The notes under the pieces are model-generated. The model did no database searches, was not told where the DNA came from, and saw only the letters and a list, made by a program, of their open reading frames with translations. From Roseburia sp. AF12-17LB (GTDB lineage Bacteria > Bacillota > Clostridia > Lachnospirales > Lachnospiraceae): DNA of 64,000 nt. The position numbers and the translations under genes are program-made. Below are positions 25,327 to 32,798 of this stretch, piece by piece. Position 1 is the stretch's first letter. The number at the start of each line of letters is the position of its first letter. The DNA lies in contig NZ_QUHR01000005.1 of NCBI RefSeq assembly GCF_003479605.1, positions 1-64,000 of the forward strand, given 5' to 3'.

Positions 25327-26742
25327 ATGGTTTTTAGCAGCATAGCATTTATCATGTATTTTATGCCGGTATTTTTTCTGGTTTATTATATCCTGCCGGC
25401 TTCTTATAAGAATGCCTGGCTTTTCCTTGCCAGCCTTGGTTTTTATTACTATGGTGTCAGGGGAAATCCGGGTTATCTTTTACTTATGATTATGTCTGTG
25501 GTGGTCAATTTCGTGGCTGGAAAATTGATTGCGGCACAGAAGACGAAGCGGGCGAGGAAAGCCTGGCTTGTGGTTGGAATCGTCTATGATTTAGGATGGC
25601 TCATTCTGTTTAAATATCTGGGCTTTCTTATAGAGAATCTGAATGCCCTTTTTGGTGCAATGCACGTTAAGGTACAACTGGAAACATGGAATCTGATTCT
25701 GCCAATTGGAATCAGCTTTTATACGTTCCAGATTATTTCCTATCTGGTGGACGTGTACCGGAGGGAAACAAAAGCGGAAAAATCGTTGATTTCTCTGGGA
25801 ACGTATCTATGCATGTTCCCGCAGTTAATTGCAGGACCGATTGTCAATTACCATCTGATTCAGGAGCAGCTTCATAAGAGAAAACATTCCATGGTAAAGG
25901 TGGAATCCGGACTTAAGGTATTTGCACTGGGACTTGCTTATAAAGTATTGCTGGCAAACCGGGTGGGACATCTTTGGACAGAGGTGACAGCAATCGGTTA
26001 TGAGAGCATTTCCACACCGCTGGCATGGATGAGCATTGTGGCATACAGCCTGCAGTTATATTTTGACTTCTATGGGTATTCCCTGATGGCAATCGGACTG
26101 GGGCGGATGATGGGCTTTGACTTTCCACAGAACTTTAACAATCCGTATATGGCAGTGTCCATGACGGATTTCTGGCGCCGCTGGCATATGACACTGGGTG
26201 GCTGGTTCCGGGAATATGTATACATTCCGCTGGGCGGCAACCGCGGTGGTTTTGCAAAGACCGTCCGCAATATGTTTGTGGTATGGCTTCTGACAGGGCT
26301 CTGGCATGGCGCAAGCTGGAACTTTGTACTGTGGGGACTTTTGCTTTTTGTCTTATTATTCGTGGAAAAAGCCGGACTTGGAAAAGTGCTGGAGCGGCAT
26401 AAGGCGCTTGGCCATATTTATATGATACTCTGGATACCACTTTCCTGGCTGGTCTTTGTGATTACGGATTTAAGCCAGCTTGGCATTTATTTACAGAAAT
26501 TATTCCCATTCTTTGGCAGTACCGGAACGGTATTGTTTCAGGGAGATTATCTGAAATATGGTAAGACCTATGGCATTTATCTGGTGCTTGGTATCCTGTT
26601 TGCAACAGGTGTTCAGGAGAAGCTCCTTAAGAAGAATAAGAACCGCCTCTGGGTGATTTTACTGCTGCTGGCATTATTCTGGGCGAGCGTATATTGTATG
26701 TATCTTGGAATGGATGATCCATTCTTATACTTCAGATTCTAG
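25327..26742 (+). CDS. MBOAT-family O-acyltransferase (AlgI/DltB-like)
   Basis: A 471-residue polytopic membrane acyltransferase. The signature stretch SMTDFWRRWHMTLGGWFRE and IPLGGNRGG near residues 278-305 and the catalytic histidine His327 in LTGLWHGASWNF are intact. AlgI/PatA-type members move acetyl groups across the membrane onto extracellular glycans. The next gene, 12 bp downstream, encodes a membrane-anchored SGNH protein. Together they form the usual two-component O-acetylation machine for cell-wall or exopolysaccharide. A TATAAT at 25262-25267 may be its -10. GAGAGGA precedes the ATG. Confidence 0.93.
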   Translation: MVFSSIAFIMYFMPVFFLVYYILPASYKNAWLFLASLGFYYYGVRGNPGYLLLMIMSVVVNFVAGKLIAAQKTKRARKAWLVVGIVYDLGWLILFKYLGFLIENLNALFGAMHVKVQLETWNLILPIGISFYTFQIISYLVDVYRRETKAEKSLISLGTYLCMFPQLIAGPIVNYHLIQEQLHKRKHSMVKVESGLKVFALGLAYKVLLANRVGHLWTEVTAIGYESISTPLAWMSIVAYSLQLYFDFYGYSLMAIGLGRMMGFDFPQNFNNPYMAVSMTDFWRRWHMTLGGWFREYVYIPLGGNRGGFAKTVRNMFVVWLLTGLWHGASWNFVLWGLLLFVLLFVEKAGLGKVLERHKALGHIYMILWIPLSWLVFVITDLSQLGIYLQKLFPFFGSTGTVLFQGDYLKYGKTYGIYLVLGILFATGVQEKLLKKNKNRLWVILLLLALFWASVYCMYLGMDDPFLYFRF

Positions 26743-26754
26743 TGAGGAAATACG

Positions 26755-27636
26755 ATGAAAAAATATAAATTTACTATACTTTTACTGCTGACATTTGTGA
26801 TTGCATTCCCGGTGATTACCGTAAAGCTTGTAACTGCGGAGCAGGAGAAGAAGGCAAGGCAGGAAGAACTGGCACAGGTGACAGACACAGAAAAAGAGCC
26901 GGCGGAAGCAGTTGCCGGAACGGAAGAAAACAGCACAGATAAAGCCGGTACAGGACAAGAAGATATTGATAGTACAGAAAATACAGAAGATAAAACAGGT
27001 ACCAAGGATAATGAAACGGTGGCAGATACGGAGCAGGAGGGAACCTTTACAACAGAGGATATCAGCTATTTTTCCGATGCTTTATTTATTGGAGATTCCA
27101 GAACAGTAGGATTATCGGAGTATGCAGACCTTGGGGATGCGGATGTATTTGCAACGATTGGCTTAAGTTCCTTTAAGCTGTTTGAAACAGAGGTGGATAT
27201 GCCGGGCTATGGAAAAGAAACTTTGGATGAAGTGTTAAGCCGGAAAAATTACGGAAAGATTTATCTGATGCTAGGTATCAATGAACTGGGATATCCACAT
27301 GCAAGCATAGAAAAGCAATATCGTGAAGTGGTAGAGAAAATACGGGAAATGCAGCCGGATGCCATTTTATTCTTAGAGGCGAGTCTTCATGTTTCCAAGG
27401 CAAAATCCGATTCGGACAGCCTTTATAACAATGCCAATATTGACTGGCTCAATGACGTGGTGGAGTCCTTATGTGACCAGAAGCAGACCTATTATATTGA
27501 TGTGAATGAAATCTTTGATGATGGGGCAGGAAACCTCGATGCCCAGTATACCAGTGATGATGCCCATCCTCTAGGAAAATATTATGCCCAGTGGGCAGAA
27601 TGGATTCTGACGAAAGCTATTGTAAAGGAAAAATAA
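26755..27636 (+). CDS. membrane-anchored SGNH/GDSL acyltransferase partner
   Basis: A 293-residue extracytoplasmic protein with an N-terminal signal anchor (about 5-25), an acidic Glu/Thr-rich linker (about 30-100) and an SGNH-hydrolase-like domain. Block I is GDSRTVG with Ser115, the block III Asn is in GINELG, and the C-terminal Asp/His pair is DDAHPLG near residue 270. In analogous pairs (PatA/PatB, AlgI/AlgX-J) this partner transfers the acetyl group delivered by the MBOAT protein to the glycan. The gene follows the MBOAT gene by 12 bp and is co-transcribed. The glycan target is unknown. Confidence 0.88.
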   Translation: MKKYKFTILLLLTFVIAFPVITVKLVTAEQEKKARQEELAQVTDTEKEPAEAVAGTEENSTDKAGTGQEDIDSTENTEDKTGTKDNETVADTEQEGTFTTEDISYFSDALFIGDSRTVGLSEYADLGDADVFATIGLSSFKLFETEVDMPGYGKETLDEVLSRKNYGKIYLMLGINELGYPHASIEKQYREVVEKIREMQPDAILFLEASLHVSKAKSDSDSLYNNANIDWLNDVVESLCDQKQTYYIDVNEIFDDGAGNLDAQYTSDDAHPLGKYYAQWAEWILTKAIVKEK

Positions 27637-27756
27637 GACCAAAACTCTTAGGAAAACGCAGTGGAAAACCGATGTATTATTTATAAAAGTGTATACAACA
27701 GTGAAAGAAATATCCGATAACCGGATAAGCGTTGCAGAAAGGCAAGGGAAGCGTAT

Positions 27757-28662
27757 ATGAATGGAATCAATACCAGTTTTGGGACACAGAGCTTATATCA
27801 GAATGACGGGACACAGGGAAGTGCAAAGTCAGATGATAAGAAGCAGGATAATAAGAATGACAGCAATGTAATAAAAGGTGCCGGTCTTAATCTGAATCAG
27901 ACAGATCTGATTGGACAGAAGATGGCAAATGCCCAGAAAGAAGCATTAAAGAAGATTATGGATACATTTTCCGGTGAGCACGCAGTGGATGAAGAGATGG
28001 ACGAGCGGCGTGCCCACATTAAGGAAATTGACAGCGAGATAAAAGATTATCAGAGTGAAATCCGCGACTTACAGAATAAGGAAGCTGAATTAAAGGGACG
28101 TTACCAGGTAGCGGATGGCAGCCAGGAAGAGGCAGACCTTGACCTTTTAAAGAAAGCCAGTACAGCAGAAGGAAGAAGCATGCTTTCCAAAGAAGAATTA
28201 GAGCATGTCTCAGAATTACAGAAAGGCGGAATGACAGACTATCAGAAAGAGTCCATGGACTACTATAAAATGGAGTCAGAATACAGAAGCAAGATAAAAG
28301 ACCTTGGAAAGGAAAGAGCCGAGGATAACGGATACCTCCGGGCAGTACATACGGAACGGTTAAAGCATCATGATATGATAGACAGCCAGAAGGAAGCGGA
28401 AGAAATATTAGACAATGCATCCGATGAAGCAACATTAGGACTGATTGGGGAAGCAGTAGACCACATCGATGAGACCATCAAAGAAAATGAGAAAGATACG
28501 GATAAGAAGGATGCAGACAAGAAAGAGGATAAGAAGACTGATACAAAATTAGACAAGGAGACCCAGAGCAGCCTTTTAAAGAGTGAAGCAGAGAAAAAGG
28601 TTGCGGAGCATAAACTTGCCGAGGACGATATCAAAGGACTTGTCTATGATGAGCAGTTATAA
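27757..28662 (+). CDS. uncharacterised coiled-coil protein
   Basis: A 301-residue hydrophilic protein that I do not recognise. It has no signal peptide or membrane segment. The N-terminus (MNGINTSFGTQSLYQ) is polar, and residues ~75-130 and ~165-215 are strongly heptad-like coiled coil. A Lys/Asp-rich low-complexity segment (about 247-272) precedes a short C-terminal helix. AAGG(G)-type ribosome binding sequence lies before the ATG. It stands alone between the SGNH gene and the radical SAM gene. The start resembles small Lachnospiraceae proteins with polar N-termini such as the one at 45119-45703, but no sequence homology is evident. Confidence 0.7.
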   Translation: MNGINTSFGTQSLYQNDGTQGSAKSDDKKQDNKNDSNVIKGAGLNLNQTDLIGQKMANAQKEALKKIMDTFSGEHAVDEEMDERRAHIKEIDSEIKDYQSEIRDLQNKEAELKGRYQVADGSQEEADLDLLKKASTAEGRSMLSKEELEHVSELQKGGMTDYQKESMDYYKMESEYRSKIKDLGKERAEDNGYLRAVHTERLKHHDMIDSQKEAEEILDNASDEATLGLIGEAVDHIDETIKENEKDTDKKDADKKEDKKTDTKLDKETQSSLLKSEAEKKVAEHKLAEDDIKGLVYDEQL

Positions 28663-28670
28663 ACAAAATG

Positions 28671-28702
28671 GACAATTTGTGCTGTCAGATATACAAATTG
28701 TC
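28671..28702. repeat. 10-bp perfect inverted repeat after the coiled-coil gene
   Basis: GACAATTTGT (28671-28680) and ACAAATTGTC (28693-28702) pair around a 12-nt loop. It is followed by GAAAAAG rather than T. It may be a terminator of weak type or an operator. Confidence 0.5.
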
Positions 28703-28759
28703 GAAAAAGTATAACTTGACCATACAAAAAAAATCTATTGTATATGTCAAAAAAACGCA

Positions 28760-28788
28760 TTGTTTCTTATACTAATAAATGTTAAAAT
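28760..28788 (+). promoter_or_regulatory. promoter of the radical SAM gene
   Basis: TTGTTT (28760-28765), a 17-bp spacer and TAAAAT (28783-28788), 32 bp before the ATG at 28820. Confidence 0.5.
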
Positions 28789-28819
28789 ACATAGAAGAAA
28801 AAAGAGGGAGGAAGTTAGC

Positions 28820-30319
28820 ATGGCTTCATTCGTTGAAAACACACAGCACAAAGTAGAAAGAAAAGCTTTTGAGATAATGACCAATAGCATCGTAGGTAAG
28901 TTGACTAAGACAGATGATATCGCGAAAAGACAGGAAACATTCCTTGAACTTATTGATAAGGCAGAGACTTTCTGGGGAAATGGCGCAGACAAGGCAACAT
29001 TGGATAAGGTCAGAGAGTATGTAAAGAATCCGGAGAACAGATGGGTGAAGTTTGTAAACCGTGTTCTGGATGAGACAAATCCAAATTATGCTAAGAAATT
29101 CCTTCTGAATTTAGGATATGAAGCATTTTTCCGTGGAACAAAGACAATCAGGGCAAACCGTGAGAAGTACAACTGTAATATTCCATGGCTGATTCTTTTT
29201 GACCCGACAGACGCATGTAATATGCATTGTGTAGGATGCTGGTCCGGCACATATGGCCACAAGAATAACATGTCCTATGAGGATATGGATAAGATTGTTA
29301 CACAGGGTAAGGAACTTGGAACTTATCTTTACTTTATGACAGGTGGAGAACCGACTGTTCGTAAGAATGATATTTTAAAACTTGCTGAGAAGCATAATGA
29401 TTGTATGTTCGGTCTTTTCTCCAACTCTACTCTGATTGATGAGGAGTTGTGTAAGAAGATTGTAGAACTTGGAAATATTACATTCCTTCTTTCCATTGAG
29501 GGAACACCTGAGACAAATGACGGACGTCGTGGTGACGGACATTATGCAGCCGTTATGAAGGCAATGGATCTGTTGAAACAATATGGTATCATATTCGGAA
29601 CTTCTATCTGCTATACCAGAGCCAATGTTGAGGCTGTTACCGATGAGAAATTCTTACGTTTCATTGCTGATAAGGGCGCACGTTTCGGTTTCTACTTCCA
29701 TTATATGCCGGTAGGACAGAACGCAGCTCCGGAGCTGATGCCGACATTGGAACAGCGGGAAGAAATTATTAAGAAGATTCGCTGGGTTCGTACTGGAGAC
29801 AATGATATCGGATTTTTCCCAATGGACTTCCAGAATGACGGAGAATTTGTTGGCGGATGTATTGCCGGTGGACGTAACTACTTCCATATTAATGCACAGG
29901 GAGACGCAGAACCGTGCGTATTTATCCATTTCTCGGATTCGAATATCCATGATAAGTCAATCCTTGAGATGCTGCAGAGCCCATTGTTTAAGGCATATCA
30001 TGAAGGACAGCCATTTAACAGAAACCACCTGCGTCCATGTCCGATGCTTGAGAATCCAAAGCTCTTAAGAGAAATGGTAAACAAGACTGGTGCGAAGGGA
30101 ACAAACGCTGAGGCAGAAGAGACTGTTGAGCATCTCTGCTCTAAGTGTGACCACTATGCAGAAGAGTGGGGACCGGTTGCAGACCGTATCTGGGCAGAAC
30201 AGAAACATAAGAAAGCACCTTATGAGAACTATACGGAAGAAAAGAGAGAACATCCGGAACTTGCAGCATTTGAGCATGCGGATGGTTCCGATGGATTAAG
30301 AGATGAGGATCTTCAGTAA
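28820..30319 (+). CDS. radical SAM protein of unknown function with C-terminal cysteine cluster
   Basis: A 499-residue radical SAM enzyme. A ~125-residue N-terminal helical region precedes the [4Fe-4S]-binding C-x3-C-x2-C at Cys133, Cys137 and Cys140 (CNMHCVGC), followed by FMTGGEPT, the SAM-binding GGE motif. The C-terminal third contains SPASM-like cysteines (GGCIAGGRNYFHIN, EPCVFIHF, LRPCPML, CSKCDHY), suggesting one or two auxiliary Fe-S clusters. GGGAGG places the start at 28820, not the upstream in-frame ATG at 28760. No RiPP precursor lies beside it. The same architecture is widespread in Clostridia; the substrate is unknown to me. Confidence 0.85.
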   Translation: MASFVENTQHKVERKAFEIMTNSIVGKLTKTDDIAKRQETFLELIDKAETFWGNGADKATLDKVREYVKNPENRWVKFVNRVLDETNPNYAKKFLLNLGYEAFFRGTKTIRANREKYNCNIPWLILFDPTDACNMHCVGCWSGTYGHKNNMSYEDMDKIVTQGKELGTYLYFMTGGEPTVRKNDILKLAEKHNDCMFGLFSNSTLIDEELCKKIVELGNITFLLSIEGTPETNDGRRGDGHYAAVMKAMDLLKQYGIIFGTSICYTRANVEAVTDEKFLRFIADKGARFGFYFHYMPVGQNAAPELMPTLEQREEIIKKIRWVRTGDNDIGFFPMDFQNDGEFVGGCIAGGRNYFHINAQGDAEPCVFIHFSDSNIHDKSILEMLQSPLFKAYHEGQPFNRNHLRPCPMLENPKLLREMVNKTGAKGTNAEAEETVEHLCSKCDHYAEEWGPVADRIWAEQKHKKAPYENYTEEKREHPELAAFEHADGSDGLRDEDLQ

Positions 30320-30336
30320 TTAAATTAGATGATAAA

Positions 30337-30400
30337 ATAGGACTAAATCAAGAGAAACCTTATACAACAAGGGTTTGAATGATTTAAGTCCTATTTTTTT
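30337..30400 (+). terminator. two-stem terminator after the radical SAM gene
   Basis: AGGACTAAATCA (from 30339) pairs with TGATTTAAGTCCT (30379-30391), with one bulged base, and an inner AAACCTT/AAGGGTTT stem extends it. A run of seven T closes it at 30398. Confidence 0.85.
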
Positions 30401-30429
30401 GAAAGTCCGCGAGAGATAAGTAAAGCATC

Positions 30430-30458
30430 TTGAAGTCTTATACCTGATACAGTAAAAT
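30430..30458 (+). promoter_or_regulatory. orphan promoter before a 9-codon ORF
   Basis: TTGAAG (30430-30435), a 17-bp spacer and TAAAAT (30453-30458). Only the tiny ORF at 30488-30517 follows before the convergent kinase gene ends at 30533. Confidence 0.4.
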
Positions 30459-30487
30459 AGATACATCCGGCAACAGGGAGGTCTCAA

Positions 30488-30517
30488 ATGAAACAGGAAT
30501 CCATTACAATCATATGA
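30488..30517 (+). other. 9-codon ORF with good ribosome binding site
   Basis: GGGAGG at 30476-30481 is followed, at good spacing, by ATG and the peptide MKQESITII before TGA. With the promoter upstream it has all signals for expression but is too short for a known protein. It is most simply the surviving start of a deleted gene. A peptide role is not excluded. Confidence 0.25.
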
Positions 30518-30532
30518 TGAAATAGCTTTCTC

Positions 30533-31852
30533 TTAAGATAACCGCAGCATAATATTTGAAATAAACTCCGTTTCCTCATTATAAAACCGGGTAGAACCAT
30601 GATAACGTTCGGCAGTGGTTTGGATAGAAAGAAGTCCAATACCGCTGCCGCTTTCTGTTGTAGACAGAAACTGCCCGTTCATCTTTTTTACAATTCCATT
30701 GAAGCTGTTTACCATTGTGATATATATGGTGCCCGGACTGTTAAGGTCAGAACTGAGGTGGATATATCTATTTTCCACCGGAACCTGACAGCAGGCATGG
30801 ATGGCATTTTCCAAAAGATTGCCGAAAAGCAGGCTTAAGTCTACATCAGAAATAGAAATCTTCTGGGGAACAATAACCTTAAAATCCATTTTGATATGAC
30901 AGGATTCTGCAAGGGAAGCATAGTAACTGATAACTGCATTCACAGCCATGTTTTGGCAGAAAAGATACTGCATGGAATGTCTGCCGGTTTCCATCTGGTA
31001 ATCAGACATATAATTTTTTAATTCTTCATATTGCCCGGATTGGGCCAGCTCCTGCATAACTGCAATGGTATGTTTGAAATCATGCCGCTCCTGACGGGAC
31101 TGATCGAGATAATTCTGAAGCTTGACATACTGGCTTGCCTGGGCGCGGTACATAATCGAAGTGGTATCTGCTTTGATTTTCTGTGCAGTTGTAACGGCAA
31201 TGAGATAAAGCAGAATCTGGAAGGTTATAAAAAAGATAAAAAGAACCACCTCGATAACCATGGCAATTACAAATACCCGGCCTACACGGATATTGTTGTA
31301 GTCCTTAGGCAGCATAAAGATATTACAAAAAGTAATAATGGCAGGAATAATCCATGTAAGCCACCAGAATAAAGGCTGATTTACATTTTCGAAAATCCAT
31401 TTCAGCTTATCTTTTATGACGATAAATAAGAACATAATAAGAAAGCTGATGGCGTATTGTAAGAGCAGTCCCGGAACAGAGCTGTCATCTACATTGGAAG
31501 AAGGGACGGTATAAGCAATGATATAATCGTTGGCAATGCAGCCAAAGGAAAGGGCTGCGGTGGCACATAAAAATAAATACCAGAGCTTTAGATTACTCAG
31601 GCGGACCGTAATAAAATATACAATAAGGCATACGGACAGGAGTGGGAAAAAGAACAGATTTGCATCATAATTCCCGGTGGATTCAACGCAGCCTAAAATC
31701 AGACAAATTGCAGTCATAACCGGAATCAGAACAGAAAAGAGTTTCCGCAGGGGAATTGATATCCAGTCAGCAACCGGAACGATGCAGATAAAAATACCCG
31801 GGAAAATAACTCCGTAATGGGCTGCGGCAATCAGAACAGTAAAAGGATTCAT
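30533..31852 (-). CDS. AgrC-like GHKL sensor histidine kinase
   Basis: A 439-residue membrane kinase. Six hydrophobic helices occupy residues ~1-222, then a cytoplasmic helix carries the phospho-acceptor His257 in QERHDFKHTI, the HPK10/Agr-type H-box. The N box NLLENAIHAC (about 346) and G box GSGIGLLSIQ complete a GHKL ATPase. This layout is that of quorum-sensing and peptide-sensing kinases paired with LytTR regulators. The ATG overlaps the regulator's stop by 4 nt. No agrB/agrD-type peptide maker or peptide gene is adjacent, so the signal may be external or encoded elsewhere. Confidence 0.92.
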   Translation of the reverse strand: MNPFTVLIAAAHYGVIFPGIFICIVPVADWISIPLRKLFSVLIPVMTAICLILGCVESTGNYDANLFFFPLLSVCLIVYFITVRLSNLKLWYLFLCATAALSFGCIANDYIIAYTVPSSNVDDSSVPGLLLQYAISFLIMFLFIVIKDKLKWIFENVNQPLFWWLTWIIPAIITFCNIFMLPKDYNNIRVGRVFVIAMVIEVVLFIFFITFQILLYLIAVTTAQKIKADTTSIMYRAQASQYVKLQNYLDQSRQERHDFKHTIAVMQELAQSGQYEELKNYMSDYQMETGRHSMQYLFCQNMAVNAVISYYASLAESCHIKMDFKVIVPQKISISDVDLSLLFGNLLENAIHACCQVPVENRYIHLSSDLNSPGTIYITMVNSFNGIVKKMNGQFLSTTESGSGIGLLSIQTTAERYHGSTRFYNEETEFISNIMLRLS

Positions 31853-32592
31853 GACAGACCTCCGTGTAAAAGTGACTTTGTGCGTTGGGTAAATTGCCAG
31901 GTAATATAAGTCTGCTGAAGGGTATTAGACTGCTTTTTGTTCATGGAAAAGGATGCTCCATCATTCATCATGCAGACTGCTCCGTCCATGGAAGAAACAT
32001 AGTCCAGATTTACCATAACACCACGGTTAATGGTCAAAAAACGTTCATCCTCCGAAAGCGTGCGGGTAACATCCCGAAACAGCATACGGCAGCGGATTTC
32101 TTCGCTGGTATGAATAATAAGATAGTTTGAATCTGAAATAATATATTGAATGTCCGAATAAAGAATCGGAAGCTTCGTCTTGTTGGTATTTACGGTCAGA
32201 AATAAATGGGAATCCAAAACAGGACGGACAGCCAGAAGGTCATCTAATAACGGATGGATGGCAGCTTTGGTAATCGGTTTTTGCAGATAGTCGAAAGCGT
32301 GGACATGCAAAGCTTCCACATGATATTCCGAGCTGGAGGTCAGAAAGACAATCGGTGTCTTCGGCGAAATTTTTCGAAAAGAAACCGCAAGGTCAATCCC
32401 GTTTGCTTCCTTAAGATAAATATCGAATAGCACAAAATCATAGGAATTCGAGGCGGCGGACAACAAAAAAGCATCCCCTTCGGTAAAGGTATCACAGCAG
32501 ACCGTTATGTTATGGCTGCCGCACCAGTCCCGGATGAGCAGCTCTGTCATATGTATTTCTTCTATATTGTCATCAACAATCGCAAACCGCAA
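31849..32592 (-). CDS. AgrA-like LytTR response regulator
   Basis: A 247-residue response regulator. The receiver domain has the acidic pair near residues 7-8, phospho-acceptor Asp57 in FVLFDIYLKEANG and the Lys of YLQKPI near 105. A LytTR DNA-binding domain fills ~135-235 (LPILYSDIQYIISDSNYLIIH, FLTINRGVMVNLDYV). The start is TTG at 32592: AAGGAGG lies 8 nt upstream and the protein then begins MRFAIVDDN like its relatives. The longer ATG frame is unsupported. A paired direct repeat suited to LytTR binding lies in the divergent promoter region of the surface-protein gene. Confidence 0.93.
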   Translation of the reverse strand: MRFAIVDDNIEEIHMTELLIRDWCGSHNITVCCDTFTEGDAFLLSAASNSYDFVLFDIYLKEANGIDLAVSFRKISPKTPIVFLTSSSEYHVEALHVHAFDYLQKPITKAAIHPLLDDLLAVRPVLDSHLFLTVNTNKTKLPILYSDIQYIISDSNYLIIHTSEEIRCRMLFRDVTRTLSEDERFLTINRGVMVNLDYVSSMDGAVCMMNDGASFSMNKKQSNTLQQTYITWQFTQRTKSLLHGGLS

Positions 32593-32664
32593 TAAGATAG
32601 CCTCCTTTCGATTTCCTGGCTTTTCAGGCATTATTATAGCATACCTGTCGAAAAAATACGAATC

Positions 32665-32695
32665 TTTCATCCCACTAAAGTGCTTTTCATCCCAC
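32665..32695. promoter_or_regulatory. paired direct repeat, candidate LytTR operator
   Basis: TTTCATCCCAC occurs at 32665-32675 and again at 32685-32695, exactly 20 bp apart, close to two helical turns. AgrA/ComE-type LytTR dimers bind such spaced direct repeats on one DNA face. The second copy ends five bases before the -35 of the surface-protein promoter, the position expected for activation. Confidence 0.6.
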
Positions 32696-32700
32696 CCCGA

Positions 32701-32730
32701 TTGACAAGCCTTCAAAAAGAATGGTATAAA
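32701..32730 (+). promoter_or_regulatory. promoter of the surface-protein gene
   Basis: A perfect TTGACA (32701-32706), an 18-bp spacer and TATAAA (32725-32730). GGGAGG precedes the ATG at 32799. Confidence 0.65.
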
Positions 32731-32798
32731 GGAAATTGGTATACAAATTCATTTTGAAAAATATTTCGTAAGAGAAAAATAAATTTGGGAGGTAACTT

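Noticed and set aside
28663..28819. RiPP precursor gene for the radical SAM enzyme
   Set aside because: No short ORF with a ribosome binding site and leader/core-like sequence was found upstream or in 30320-30532 except the 9-codon ORF, which is too short.
30533..32592. Complete agr quorum-sensing system
   Set aside because: Kinase and LytTR regulator are Agr-like, but no AgrB-type protease or AgrD-type peptide gene is found on either strand nearby.
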